NCBI RefSeq assembly: GCF_004123835.1
Contig: NZ_MZMU01000015.1
Location: forward strand, 62,001-126,000
Reading direction: 5' to 3'
Source of the DNA: Rhizobium leguminosarum
GTDB lineage: Bacteria > Pseudomonadota > Alphaproteobacteria > Rhizobiales > Rhizobiaceae
DNA length: 64,000 bases
Shown here: positions 7,581-16,866 of the stretch, in pieces
How positions within the stretch are numbered: position 1 is the first letter of the stretch
Layout of the letters: each line of letters starts with the position of its first letter
Made by a program: the position numbers and the translations under genes
Notes under the pieces: model-generated
Database searches by the model: none
What the model saw: the letters and a program-made list of their open reading frames with translations, nothing else
Told to the model about the DNA's origin: nothing

Positions 7581-9410
7581 GTGGCCAGTGAATTTCATCC
7601 GATCGAACAGGCCGCGCCGGAGGGCGGGGTGTCAGCGCGCCTGCTGCGGGCGGTCGAAGCGATTCTCGGCATTGCCGCGGCACTCGTTCTCGCCGTGCTG
7701 CTCTTGATGGTGCTCGTCACAGTCTGCCTTCGCTATTTCTTCAGCGCCGGCTTCATCGGCGCCGAGGATCTCGGTATCTGGCTGCATGTGGGTCTGATCG
7801 CGCTCGGCGCGCCGCTCAGCCTCAACAGCGCGCTTGCCATGCGCCTCGACGTCTTCGTCAAGATGCTGCCGGAAAACCTGCAGCCGCTCACGCGGATCGG
7901 CGCTGACGTCTTCACGGTACTCTCGTCGCTGATCCTTGCCTTCGGTGGCAGCGAGATCATGACGATGCTCGGCGGCGTCTCGCCGACGCTCGGCGTGCCG
8001 GAATGGATCCGCTTCGGCTTCCTCGGCGCCGGCGGCGCGCTGATCCTCGTCGTGCTGCTTCTGCAGCGCATCACGGAAGGCAAGATCTTGCCGGTTTTGC
8101 TCTCGCTTGCCGTCGGTGTCGCGCTCTATGCCGGCATCCCGCATGTCTCGCTCGATCTCGACTGGCCGCCGAGCATTTTTCTCGGACTGATCGCCGCGGT
8201 CGGCCTCGTGCTTGCTGCGCCGCTGCCGCACGCCTTTCTTGCCGCAGCCTATGTCGTCATCGCCTTCGGCAGCAGCCTGCCGGAGCCGGCGGTCGTTTCC
8301 GCCACCGTCACCGGTATCTCGAAATTCCTGCTGCTCGCCATTCCCTTCTTCCTGCTCGCCGGTGGTCTTCTCACTGCCTCCGGCGTCGCCAACCAGCTTG
8401 TGCGCTTCGCCGCCGCCATGGTCGGTCATCGCCGAGCCGGGCTGGCGCAGACGACGCTGTTGACCAGCGTTCTCTTTTCCGGCGCCTCCGGCTCGTCGGT
8501 CGCAAATGCCGCTTTCGGCGCATCGACCTTCCAGCCCGAGCTGGTCAAACACGGCTACCCTCCGGCGCAGGCGGCGGCGATCATCGCCTCGACATCGGTT
8601 CTCGACAATGTCATCCCGCCGTCGATCGCATTTCTCATCCTTGCGACGGCGACCAATCTTTCCGTCGGCTCGCTGCTCGTCGGCGGCTTCGTCGCCGGCG
8701 GCCTGATGGCCATATGCCTGGCGGTCGCCATCCATCTGACCGTGCGTGAGCAGGTGCCCTTGCCGCGCGCAAATGCGAAACAGCGCTGGCAGTCAGCGAT
8801 CCAGGCAATCCCGGCTTTCGGGCTCGGCGTCATCGTCGTCGTCGGCATCCGCATCGGCATCGTCACCACCACCGAAGCCGCCGCTCTTGCTGCTTTCTAC
8901 ACGCTGCTGCTCGGCATCGGTGCGCGCCTCGGTATTCTCTCGCTCTATGCCGCCTTTCGCCAGGCAGCAGTCGAAGCGGCAGCGATCGGTCTCCTCATCG
9001 GCACGGCCGGCCCCTTTGCCTTTTTGCTGGCGGTCGACGACGTATCCGGACTGATCTCGCATCTGACGACAGTGCTCGGGGGCAGCGCGCTTGCGGTCAT
9101 CCTGCTGTCGAACGTTATCCTGCTGGTGGTCGGCCTCGTTCTCGATATCGGCGCCGCCATCCTGCTCTTCGGCCCGATCTTGCTGCCGGCAGCGGTCGCC
9201 GCCGGCATCGATCCCACTCAGTTCGGCGTGATCATCGTCGTCAACCTGATGATCCACGGGCTGACGCCGCCGCTCGGCATGCTGATCTTCGTCGTCAGCG
9301 GCGTCACGCGCATTCCCGCCTCAGAGCTCTTTCGGGCGGTGGTTCCCTATCTGCTCGCTCTCCTGGTCTCGCTCGCAATCCTCTGCGCCTGGGCCATCAT
9401 CTTCTCGTAA
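7581..9410 (+). CDS. TRAP transporter fused membrane subunit (DctQM)
   Basis: A 609-aa inner-membrane protein fusing the small DctQ subunit (about 1-180, four helices, IGAEDLGIWLHVG motif) to the large DctM subunit (about 190-609, with SVLFSGASGSSVANA and TSVLDNVIPPSIAFLI typical of the family). Sodium-coupled uptake of an organic acid or similar solute, with the binding protein encoded 14 bp downstream. The start is GTG with an AAGG-type site upstream. The substrate cannot be told from sequence alone. The pair is typical of DctPQM systems in which Q and M are one polypeptide. Confidence 0.93.
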   Translation: MASEFHPIEQAAPEGGVSARLLRAVEAILGIAAALVLAVLLLMVLVTVCLRYFFSAGFIGAEDLGIWLHVGLIALGAPLSLNSALAMRLDVFVKMLPENLQPLTRIGADVFTVLSSLILAFGGSEIMTMLGGVSPTLGVPEWIRFGFLGAGGALILVVLLLQRITEGKILPVLLSLAVGVALYAGIPHVSLDLDWPPSIFLGLIAAVGLVLAAPLPHAFLAAAYVVIAFGSSLPEPAVVSATVTGISKFLLLAIPFFLLAGGLLTASGVANQLVRFAAAMVGHRRAGLAQTTLLTSVLFSGASGSSVANAAFGASTFQPELVKHGYPPAQAAAIIASTSVLDNVIPPSIAFLILATATNLSVGSLLVGGFVAGGLMAICLAVAIHLTVREQVPLPRANAKQRWQSAIQAIPAFGLGVIVVVGIRIGIVTTTEAAALAAFYTLLLGIGARLGILSLYAAFRQAAVEAAAIGLLIGTAGPFAFLLAVDDVSGLISHLTTVLGGSALAVILLSNVILLVVGLVLDIGAAILLFGPILLPAAVAAGIDPTQFGVIIVVNLMIHGLTPPLGMLIFVVSGVTRIPASELFRAVVPYLLALLVSLAILCAWAIIFS

Positions 9411-9423
9411 ACAGGACAACCCC

Positions 9424-10422
9424 ATGGACAATTTCAACCGCCGCAATTTCCTGAAGACCGCAGCGCTCACTGGTGCGGCGCTGGCGGCGCCCGCCTTCGT
9501 CCGCACCGCCGCCGCCCGCACGACGACGATCACGATCGCCTCGCTGCTCGGCGACGACAAGCCGGAGACGAAGATCTGGGTGAAGATCGGCGAATTGGTC
9601 GAAGCGAAGCTTCCCGGCCAGTTCAAGTTCAATATCGTCAGAAACGGTGCGCTCGGCGGCGAGAAGGAAGTGGCCGAAGGCGTGCGCCTCGGCTCCATCC
9701 AGGCCAGCCTCTCGACGGTCTCGTCGCTCTCCGGCTGGGCGCCGGAACTGCAGATCCTCGATCTGCCCTTCCTCTTCCGCGATGCCGACCATGTCCGCAG
9801 GACCGTCGGCGGCGATGTCGGCGCCGACCTCAAGCAGAAACTGCAGGCGCAGAATTTCGTCGTCGGCGATTTCATCAATTACGGAGCCCGCCATCTCCTG
9901 ACCAAGGAACCGGTGACACGGCCGGAGCAGCTCAAGGGAAAGCGCATCCGCGTCATCCAGAGCCCGCTGCACACCAAGCTCTGGAGCGCATTCGGCACGA
10001 CGCCGATCGGCATTCCGATCACCGAGACCTATAATGCGCTCGCAACCGGCGTCGCCGACGCGATGGATCTGACCAAATCGGCCTATGCCGGCTTCAAGCT
10101 CTATGAGGTCGTGCCCGATATGACCGAGACCGGCCACATCTGGGCATCCGGCGTCGTCTATTATGCCTCGACCTTCTGGGCCGGCCTCAACGACGAGCAG
10201 AAGGCGGTGTTCCAGCAGGCTTCCAGCGAAGGGGCTGCCTATTTCAACCAGTTGATCGTCGACGACGAATCCAAATCCGTCGAGACGGCGCTTGCCAATG
10301 GTGGAAAGCTTCTGAAGCCGGAAGCCTTCGACGAATGGCAGAAAGGCGCCCAGGGCGTGTGGGACGATTTCGCGCCTGTTGTCGGTGGCATCGACAGGAT
10401 CAAATCGATCCAGTCCGCCTGA
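9424..10422 (+). CDS. TRAP transporter solute-binding protein (DctP family)
   Basis: A 332-aa periplasmic binding protein of the DctP/TeaA family. The N-terminus carries a Tat-type signal (NRRNFLKTAALTGAALAAPAF), suggesting export in folded form. The mature part shows the DctP core (LGGEKEVAEGVRLGSIQAS, and the LKGKRIRVIQSP region that carries the conserved ligand-contacting Arg). It is immediately downstream of the DctQM fusion and forms one transport system with it. Carboxylate binding is likely from the family; the actual ligand is unknown. Confidence 0.93.
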   Translation: MDNFNRRNFLKTAALTGAALAAPAFVRTAAARTTTITIASLLGDDKPETKIWVKIGELVEAKLPGQFKFNIVRNGALGGEKEVAEGVRLGSIQASLSTVSSLSGWAPELQILDLPFLFRDADHVRRTVGGDVGADLKQKLQAQNFVVGDFINYGARHLLTKEPVTRPEQLKGKRIRVIQSPLHTKLWSAFGTTPIGIPITETYNALATGVADAMDLTKSAYAGFKLYEVVPDMTETGHIWASGVVYYASTFWAGLNDEQKAVFQQASSEGAAYFNQLIVDDESKSVETALANGGKLLKPEAFDEWQKGAQGVWDDFAPVVGGIDRIKSIQSA

Positions 10423-10458
10423 GCGAGGGGCGGCGGTTCTCCCGCGGCTTTGAACGGG

Positions 10459-10486
10459 GACCGATGGAAAACCATCGGTCTCTTCA
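10459..10486 (+). terminator. Probable terminator after TRAP operon
   Basis: Perfect 9-bp hairpin GACCGATGG-AAAA-CCATCGGTC followed by TCTTCAT. The T-tract is poor, so efficiency is uncertain, but it lies 37 bp after the dctP stop codon and before an independent gene. Confidence 0.5.
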
Positions 10487-10713
10487 TCGCGCGCACTTGC
10501 CGGAAAAATAATACCGCAGTAGGCCGGAAATCGAAAGAGCATGCCTTCGGTGATCGTGGTATATGACTTACTTAAAATCCTGGAATGGGAAGTTTTTACC
10601 TTCGGCCGGTGCGATCCTGTTGACCGCAATCTCGCGACCGCTTCCGGCGGACGGATCCCATGGCCTCGATTTGAAATAAACAACATTGAACACAAGGCTT
10701 TGGAGGGCCGACC

Positions 10714-11373
10714 ATGAGCTTACGTATCAACGATATTGCCCCCGATTTTACCGCCGACACCACCCAGGGACCGATCAGCTTCCATGAGTGGATCGGCAGC
10801 GGCTGGGCCGTCCTGTTCTCGCATCCGAAGAATTTCACGCCGGTTTGCACCACTGAGCTTGGCGCCATGGCTGGCTTGGCCGGGGAATTTTCCAAGCGTG
10901 GCGCCAAGATCATCGGCATCTCCGTCGATCCGGTCGAAAGCCATGCCAAGTGGAAGAGCGACATCAAGACCGCCACCGGTTTCGACGTCGAATATCCGCT
11001 GATCGGCGACAAGGACCTCAAGGTCGCCAAGCTCTACGATATGCTGCCGGCCGGCGCCGGCGAGAGCTCGGAAGGCCGCACGCCTGCCGACAATGCGACG
11101 GTGCGTTCGGTCTTCATCATCGGTCCGGATAAGAAGATCAAGCTGATCCTGACCTATCCGATGACGACGGGCCGCAATTTCAATGAGATCCTGCGCGCCA
11201 TCGATTCCATCCAGCTGACGGCCAAGCACCAGGTGGCCACACCGGCGAACTGGAACCAGGGCGAGGACGTCATCATCACCGCCGCGGTGTCCAACGAAGA
11301 CGCGATCACGCGTTTCGGCTCCTTCGATACGGTTCTGCCCTATCTCAGGAAGACCAAGCAGCCGACGGCCTGA
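10714..11373 (+). CDS. 1-Cys peroxiredoxin (Prx6 type)
   Basis: A 219-aa cytoplasmic thiol peroxidase. The peroxidatic Cys45 lies in the family motif HPKNFTPVCTTELG (Thr42 and Cys45), and no other cysteine is present, so it is a 1-Cys enzyme of the Prx6 group needing an external reductant. The C-terminal segment (TPANWNQGEDVIITAAVSNEDA) is typical of Prx6. The ribosome site GGAGG precedes ATG at 10714. It stands alone, followed by its own terminator. Confidence 0.94.
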   Translation: MSLRINDIAPDFTADTTQGPISFHEWIGSGWAVLFSHPKNFTPVCTTELGAMAGLAGEFSKRGAKIIGISVDPVESHAKWKSDIKTATGFDVEYPLIGDKDLKVAKLYDMLPAGAGESSEGRTPADNATVRSVFIIGPDKKIKLILTYPMTTGRNFNEILRAIDSIQLTAKHQVATPANWNQGEDVIITAAVSNEDAITRFGSFDTVLPYLRKTKQPTA

Positions 11374-11401
11374 TTGCTGCTTTCAAGCTGTTCTCCAGAC
11401 C

Positions 11402-11430
11402 GCCGCGGCCATATGGCCCGGCGGCTTTTT
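11402..11430 (+). terminator. Terminator of the peroxiredoxin gene
   Basis: GC-rich stem around GCCGCGGCC-ATAT-GGCCCGGCGGC with a small bulge, followed by TTTTT, 28 bp after the peroxiredoxin stop codon. Confidence 0.7.
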
Positions 11431-11523
11431 CGTGCAGGCATTCTGGAAGAATGTCGCTCCGTTGCGCCTTGTTGTTGCGCAATTCCGGACGCAAACCGCT
11501 GCGCCCTTTGCTGGTGCTTGGGC

Positions 11524-12246
11524 TCAATCCGGAACGGGAAGGGCGCGCTGGTTGTAGAGGATCTTGCGGATGCGCGCCTGTTCCTCTTCAGAGAGCTTGC
11601 TGTTGTCGGTGCTAAGATCGGCGCCCACCGCAAGGCCGCGCTGGACGCCGGGCCTTGCACTGAGTTCCTCGAACCATCGCTTGAAATGCTTGAACTCGTT
11701 GATGTCCTGACCCTGGGCCTGCCAGTTGACGGTCCAGGGATAGCTGACGATGTCGGCGATGGTGAATTCGTCGCCGGCGAGATAACGCCGGTCGCGAAGC
11801 CGCATGTTGAGAACGCCGTAAAGGCGGTTGGCTTCGTCGGTGAAGCGCCGCACCGCGTAGGACTGATCGCCTTCGCGATCGCCGAGGCGGCGGAAATGAC
11901 CGGCTTCGCCGAGTTTCGGCCCCTGGTTCGCCATCTGCCAGATCACCCATTGCGTGACCTCGTATTTGCCACGCAGATCCTGCGGCCAGAATTTTCCGGT
12001 CTTCTCGGCGAGGTAGAAGAGGATCGCGCCGGATTCGAACACGCTCAAGGGACCGCCGCCATCGGCAGGCTCGTGATCGACGATGGCAGGCATGCGGTGA
12101 TTGGGGTTGAGCTTTAGATAATCGGGTTTGAACTGGTCGCCCCGGCCGATATTGACCGGCACCAGCCGATAGGGCGTGGCGGTTTCCTCCAGGAAGATCG
12201 AAACCTTCTTGCCGTTCGGCGTCGGCCAGTAGTGGAGATCAATCAT
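11524..12246 (-). CDS. Nu-class glutathione S-transferase (YfcG-like)
   Basis: A 240-aa glutathione transferase-fold protein. An N-terminal thioredoxin-like domain begins MIDLHYWPTPNGKKV, with Thr9 and Asn11, the residues used by the Nu class (YfcG/YghU) to bind and act on glutathione or its disulfide. A helical C-terminal domain (DEFTIADIVSYPW) follows. The likely role is disulfide reductase or peroxidase in oxidative stress. The start at 12246 follows GAGG; the longer reading frame to 12300 has no support. It points toward the peroxiredoxin gene. Confidence 0.88.
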   Translation of the reverse strand: MIDLHYWPTPNGKKVSIFLEETATPYRLVPVNIGRGDQFKPDYLKLNPNHRMPAIVDHEPADGGGPLSVFESGAILFYLAEKTGKFWPQDLRGKYEVTQWVIWQMANQGPKLGEAGHFRRLGDREGDQSYAVRRFTDEANRLYGVLNMRLRDRRYLAGDEFTIADIVSYPWTVNWQAQGQDINEFKHFKRWFEELSARPGVQRGLAVGADLSTDNSKLSEEEQARIRKILYNQRALPVPD

Positions 12247-12466
12247 CTGCGTATCCTCGTTTGCTCGATTTCCTGGTAAGCAGGATGACGCTGCGACCAT
12301 GGCAGGTCGAATATGTTTGTTCCAAAATCGATGGCGAAATTAAAAACCCGTGACCCGTCCGTGCCAGCAACTCAGGTGCAGATATGGAAATGGGGAAGCG
12401 TCGTGCCTCGATCGATGATATCTAGAATCCAGCGTCGTGATGGAAGTTCAAACCTCATGAGATCCG

Positions 12467-13423
12467 ATGACACGCCGAAAACGTCAGTCCGACATTGGGA
12501 AGAGATCGGCCAAGGCCATGCTTTCGCTCTGTCTTCTGTTTTCCCAAGCGGACCCTATGATGGCCCAGCCGGAAGGAAACACTGGGGCGCCGGCCTGTCT
12601 CTATTCAGGTCCTTCGGCGTCGGGATCGGGTGAAACGCTCTGCATCCGGAAGGACAGTTTCAACCGCGACCTTTGCGTCGCGATCGAGCATTTCTCCAGC
12701 GCCAATCAATTGCCGCCGGATTATTTCGCCCGTCTCATCTGGCGGGAAAGCACCTTTCGCCCCGATGCCGTCAGCTTCAAGGGAGCGCAGGGGATTGCGC
12801 AGTTCATGCCTGGAACGGCGAAACTGCGCGGTCTTGAAGACAGCTACCAGGTGTTGGAAGCCCTGCGGAAATCGGCGCAGTATCTCGACGAATTGCGCAA
12901 TCGTTTCGGCAATCTCGGCCTTGCCGCCGCCGCCTACAATGCCGGCGAAAATGGACTTTCCTCTTACCTTGCGTCAGGGAGATTACCTTACGAGACGCGC
13001 GGCTACGTCCTCGCAATCACCGCACATACGATCGAGGAATGGAAGGATAATCCCCCGGAAGATGCGGCCGCCCCGCTCGACAAGGACAAGCCGTTTCTCG
13101 ATGGCTGCGTGGCGCTTGCCGAACGGCGGACATTGAAGGACACACCCTGGCGTCAGGAGGGTGAATGGGCGCCCTGGGGCATCCAGCTTGCGGCGAATGC
13201 GAATGTCGCGGTCGCCCGGCGCATGTTTCTCGATGCCGTGCAGGATCTGCCGGCGCCCCTGAATGCGGAGCAGCCGCTGATCCTGCGCCAGCGCGATCGC
13301 AGCTTCGGTTTTCGCCCGCGTTATGCTGCCCGCATCGGCCGGCAGACACGCTTGGAAGCCAACGACCTCTGCAACCAGATCCGCAAGCATGGCGGCACCT
13401 GTCTTGTTTTCAAGAATCGATAG
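12467..13423 (+). CDS. Lytic murein transglycosylase, SLT domain
   Basis: A 318-aa protein with an N-terminal hydrophobic segment (about 17-27) that may serve as a signal, and an SLT/lysozyme-like domain about 70-190. The catalytic Glu is in RESTFRPDA (Glu94), followed by GAQGIAQFMPGTA and AAAYNAGENGL, all diagnostic for family 1 lytic transglycosylases. It would cleave glycan strands in the periplasm. The C-terminal ~120 residues are not recognised. The start and ribosome site are weakly defined. Confidence 0.88.
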   Translation: MTRRKRQSDIGKRSAKAMLSLCLLFSQADPMMAQPEGNTGAPACLYSGPSASGSGETLCIRKDSFNRDLCVAIEHFSSANQLPPDYFARLIWRESTFRPDAVSFKGAQGIAQFMPGTAKLRGLEDSYQVLEALRKSAQYLDELRNRFGNLGLAAAAYNAGENGLSSYLASGRLPYETRGYVLAITAHTIEEWKDNPPEDAAAPLDKDKPFLDGCVALAERRTLKDTPWRQEGEWAPWGIQLAANANVAVARRMFLDAVQDLPAPLNAEQPLILRQRDRSFGFRPRYAARIGRQTRLEANDLCNQIRKHGGTCLVFKNR

Positions 13424-13516
13424 CGGGCCTGGTTGAGCCGACTTGATCACGAAAAGTCTGCTTGCAGGATCACCTAAGTGCAGCATATTCGACACGGAAA
13501 TGCAAAGGGAGGAACG

Positions 13517-14473
13517 ATGATGCGGGTTTTGGTAATCGGGGCAACGGGCCATGTCGGAACCTATCTCGTTCCCCGTCTGGTGGAGGCAGGTCACGACGTC
13601 GTCACGATCAGCCGAGGCACGGCGAAGCCCTATACGGCAAACCACGCCTGGGCTTCCGTCGATCAGCGTCAGATGGACCGGGCAGCCATGGAGCGGACGG
13701 GTGAGTTCGGCCCGGCCGTGCGTGGAGTGAAAGCCGATATCGTCATCGACATGATCTGCTTCACATTGGAAAGCGCCGAACAACTGGTGACGGCGCTGTC
13801 GGGGCATGTCGGTCACTTCCTGCATACCGGCACGATCTGGACGCATGGCCATTCGACGGTCGTACCCACGCTGGAGGAGACGCCGAAATTTCCCTTCGGC
13901 GACTATGGGACGCAGAAGGCTGATATCGAAACCTATCTGCTGCAGCAGGTAAGGCTTCGCGGATTTCCGGCAACCATCATCCATCCCGGGCACATTGTCG
14001 GTCCCGGCTGGACGCCGCTCAATCCGGCCGGCAATTTCAACCTGCAGGTCTTTTCGACCCTTGCCCGCGGAGAGACCCTGGCGCTGCCCCATTTCGGCCT
14101 GGAGACCGTTCATCACGTCCATGCCGATGACGTGGCGGCGATGTTCATGGATGCGATCGCCAACTGGAATGCGTCGACCGGCGAAAGTTTCCACGCGGTT
14201 TCGGAGCAGGCATTGACCCTTCGCGGTTATGCCGAATCCATGTCTCGCTGGTTCGGGCACGAGCCGAAGCTCAGCTTCGCCCCATTCGACGCCTGGGCCG
14301 AAAGTCAGACGGCCGAAGATGCGAAGGCGACCTGGGAACATATCGCCCGCAGCCCGAATTGCTCGATCGCCAAAGCCAAACGCCTGCTGGGATACACCCC
14401 GAGATACACCTCCCTGCAGGCGGTGCAGGAATCGGTCGGCTGGCTGGTCGGGCAGGGGAGGATCGAGACCTGA
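13517..14473 (+). CDS. NAD-dependent epimerase/dehydratase family protein
   Basis: A 318-aa extended short-chain dehydrogenase-like protein. The Rossmann motif GATGHVG sits at the N-terminus. The usual SDR Tyr-x3-Lys pair is not clearly seen (YGTQKAD near 135 may be its remnant), so catalysis is uncertain. GGAGG lies 4-7 nt before the tandem ATGs at 13517 and 13520. The substrate (sugar nucleotide or other) cannot be inferred. It converges with the glycerate kinase gene, the stop codons being 8 bp apart. Confidence 0.8.
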   Translation: MMRVLVIGATGHVGTYLVPRLVEAGHDVVTISRGTAKPYTANHAWASVDQRQMDRAAMERTGEFGPAVRGVKADIVIDMICFTLESAEQLVTALSGHVGHFLHTGTIWTHGHSTVVPTLEETPKFPFGDYGTQKADIETYLLQQVRLRGFPATIIHPGHIVGPGWTPLNPAGNFNLQVFSTLARGETLALPHFGLETVHHVHADDVAAMFMDAIANWNASTGESFHAVSEQALTLRGYAESMSRWFGHEPKLSFAPFDAWAESQTAEDAKATWEHIARSPNCSIAKAKRLLGYTPRYTSLQAVQESVGWLVGQGRIET

Positions 14474-14480
14474 CCCCGGT

Positions 14481-15746
14481 CTAGCGGATCAGGATGGCCC
14501 TGAAATCATTGACGTTGGTTCCAGTCGGGCCGGTTTCGAAGAGATCACCGGTGGCCGCAAAGCCCGAATAGCTGTCGTTGCCGTCGAGCAGCCGGCGCGG
14601 ATCGAGGCCGGCGGCGCGCAGGCGCCTCACCGTGCCGCCATCGGCAAAGGCGCCGGCATTATCCTCCGAGCCGTCGATCCCGTCCGTGTCGGCCGCCAGG
14701 ACATGAATGCCCTCCTGTCCGTCGATCGCCAGCGCCATGGCGAGCGCGAATTCGCCGTTGCGTCCGCCCTTGCCGCCCTTGGCGCGCAGCGTCACCGTCG
14801 TCTCGCCACCGGAAAGGATGACGACCGGCTTCGGAAACGGCCTGTTGCGGCCCGACACTTCGCGGGCGATGGCCGCATGCACCAGCGCCACGTCGCGCGA
14901 TTCCCCCTCGATCGCATCCGAAAGAATGGCCGGCTCGATCCCCTGCGATTTTGCCAGACCGGCCGCCGCCTCCAGCGAGACGCCGGCGGAGGCGATGATG
15001 TGATGCGCGTGCATTAAGAAGATCGGATCGTCCGGGCGCGGCGCGTCGGCCTTCGGCGAGTTCAGATGATCGAGCGCGGCCTGCGGCAGCTGCAATCCGT
15101 ATTGCCTGACAATCTCGAGCGCATCGTGTCGCGTCGAACCATCAGCCACTGTCGGCCCGGAGGCGACATGGGCCGGGTTGTCGCCGGGAATGTCGGAGAC
15201 GATCAGACTGACGACCCTCGCTTTGGTCGCTGCCGCAAGTCTCCCACCCTTGATGGTGGAGAGATGCTTGCGCACCACATTCATCGCCGAGATCGGCGCG
15301 CCCGAGGCAAGCAGCATTTCGTTGAGCGCAATCTCGTCTTCGAGGGTCAGCCCCTCCGGCGGGGCGGGCAGCAGCGCCGAGCCGCCGCCGCAGATCAGCG
15401 CGATCACCAGATCGTCTTCCGTCAGCCCGTTCACCGTCTCCGTCAGCCGCTTTGCGGCGGCAAGGCCAGCCGCATCCGGCACCGGATGGGCGGCCTCGAT
15501 AATCTCGATGCCGCGTGTCTCGCAGCCATAGCCATAGCGGGTGACCACCACACCTTCGAGCGCTCCACCCCAGACGCTTTCGAGCGCCCGCGCCATCTGC
15601 GCTGCGCCCTTGCCGGCGCCGATCACCACGGTCCTTCCCTTCGGCCTATGGGGCAGATGCGCCTTGATGCCGGTCAGCGGATCGGCGGCGCGAACCGCCG
15701 CGTCGAACAGGCTTTTCAGGAAGTCGCGGGGAGCGGTCAGTGTCAT
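14481..15746 (-). CDS. Glycerate 2-kinase, MOFRL family (GckA/TtuD)
   Basis: A 421-aa protein of the GckA/TtuD (MOFRL) family. The N-terminal half shows VVIGAGKGAAQMARALE and ALICGGGSALLPAP; the C-terminal MOFRL half shows VVILSGGETTVTLRAKGGKGGRNGEFALA and AADTDGIDGSEDNAGA. These proteins phosphorylate glycerate at C2 and are often annotated as hydroxypyruvate reductase. The start at 15746 (MTLTAPRDF) begins the conserved domain; the longer frame adds a low-complexity tail. It appears to be a single-gene unit. Confidence 0.9.
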   Translation of the reverse strand: MTLTAPRDFLKSLFDAAVRAADPLTGIKAHLPHRPKGRTVVIGAGKGAAQMARALESVWGGALEGVVVTRYGYGCETRGIEIIEAAHPVPDAAGLAAAKRLTETVNGLTEDDLVIALICGGGSALLPAPPEGLTLEDEIALNEMLLASGAPISAMNVVRKHLSTIKGGRLAAATKARVVSLIVSDIPGDNPAHVASGPTVADGSTRHDALEIVRQYGLQLPQAALDHLNSPKADAPRPDDPIFLMHAHHIIASAGVSLEAAAGLAKSQGIEPAILSDAIEGESRDVALVHAAIAREVSGRNRPFPKPVVILSGGETTVTLRAKGGKGGRNGEFALAMALAIDGQEGIHVLAADTDGIDGSEDNAGAFADGGTVRRLRAAGLDPRRLLDGNDSYSGFAATGDLFETGPTGTNVNDFRAILIR

Positions 15747-15943
15747 CGGTGGTCTCTGCTGCCTCGGTGTGTCGTCATGCGGACTGTCGGCGCATCGGCG
15801 TGCCGGCGTCAAGGTCGAAGGCGAGGCAGCTTCGCGACCGCGGCTGCAAATTTTGCTTCGCCGAACAGGAGCAGGTGCGAAGGATAGAAAGCTTTAACCA
15901 TAGTCCCGTAGACAACGAATAGGATCAAAGGAACCTGTGTTCG

Positions 15944-16243
15944 ATGACTACTGAAATGACCCGCCGGCCTGCCGGCGCCAATGAAGGCAGGATTATTGCC
16001 TTTCCCGCTGGAACCGGAACTGCCAATGTCGAGCGCTGCGCTCGCGAACTCGGCCGGCGGCATGGCGCAGATGCGATAGAATTCTGGAAGGCCGAATGCC
16101 GCAGGCTTGCCGATCAGCTTCTGGCGGCCGGGATGCCGGAGAGCGATGTCGGTCAGCGGGTGCTGCAGTTTCAGCAAGATGTCCAGAGCGAACTGGTCTT
16201 CAGCCACCAAAACGGACCACTGCCCAAGTCTCAAAACCGATAG
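15944..16243 (+). CDS. Small hypothetical protein (DUF6074-like)
   Basis: A 99-aa soluble protein, N-terminal RIIAFPAG followed by a charged helical region (IEFWKAECRRLADQLLAAGMPESDVGQRVLQFQQDVQ). I associate the RIIAFP start and WKAECRRLADQL core with the small DUF6074 family of rhizobia, function unknown. An AAGGA lies 12 nt upstream of the first ATG; ATG at 15956 is an alternative. The codon pattern is like its neighbours. Confidence 0.65.
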   Translation: MTTEMTRRPAGANEGRIIAFPAGTGTANVERCARELGRRHGADAIEFWKAECRRLADQLLAAGMPESDVGQRVLQFQQDVQSELVFSHQNGPLPKSQNR

Positions 16244-16359
16244 CGGCGATCTTCGGCGAGGTCTGCCGGATCTGGACCGAAAACGCGCTGTTGAACTCGT
16301 CTTTCCGATCGTGGTCGATCTGCAAGATTTGACGCTTTGCTTGTGAGAGTGGGTCGTCC

Positions 16360-16866
16360 CTATCCCTCTTCGTAAACCGCCTCCGGCGGGAGCGCCAGCA
16401 GGCGGTCCGCCATCTCCTGCTTTAGCCAGGCAAGACGCTCCTCTTCCTGGGATGTCCGGTCGGGCTTGCGGCCGAGCATCATGAAATCCTCGCGGACATG
16501 GCCGTCGCGCAATTGCAGGGTGACGGCGCGGCCGCGATAGCTGAGTTCAAAGACGTAGCGGGCGAGGATATCGCCGCGCTCCGGCCGGTCGAGCGAGGGG
16601 TCGACGCTGTAGCGTCCTTCCGTTAATGCGCGTGTCACCATTTCGAAGGCGTCACGCCCGCCCGGACCGCGAAAGGCCGTGCGGATCGAGATTTCGCGGC
16701 GCTCCGGCGGTCCCTCGGCGCTGAGCAGGGGAAAGGCGCGCTCCATCACCTTGAAGGCATGGGCGACGCCGCCTGGGAAACCATAGCCGTGATAATGCAT
16801 GATGTCGGTGAAGCCGTAGGCAAGCGGCTTGCCGTCTTCGAGCACTTCGATCTTCGTTTCGTTCAT
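16360..16866 (-). CDS. FmdE-like protein in ABC importer operon
   Basis: A 168-aa cytoplasmic protein. Residues around 24-40 read YHGYGFPGGVAHAFKVM, resembling the FmdE signature HGHxCPGxxxGxR but with the Cys replaced by Phe. FmdE proteins occur in operons for molybdenum or tungsten enzymes and transporters. No other domain is seen, and the C-terminus is charged. The start at 16866 overlaps the end of the preceding gene by 4 bp (ATGA), and it is the last gene of the five-gene operon. Function is unknown; the family link is an inference from one motif. Confidence 0.65.
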   Translation of the reverse strand: MNETKIEVLEDGKPLAYGFTDIMHYHGYGFPGGVAHAFKVMERAFPLLSAEGPPERREISIRTAFRGPGGRDAFEMVTRALTEGRYSVDPSLDRPERGDILARYVFELSYRGRAVTLQLRDGHVREDFMMLGRKPDRTSQEEERLAWLKQEMADRLLALPPEAVYEEG

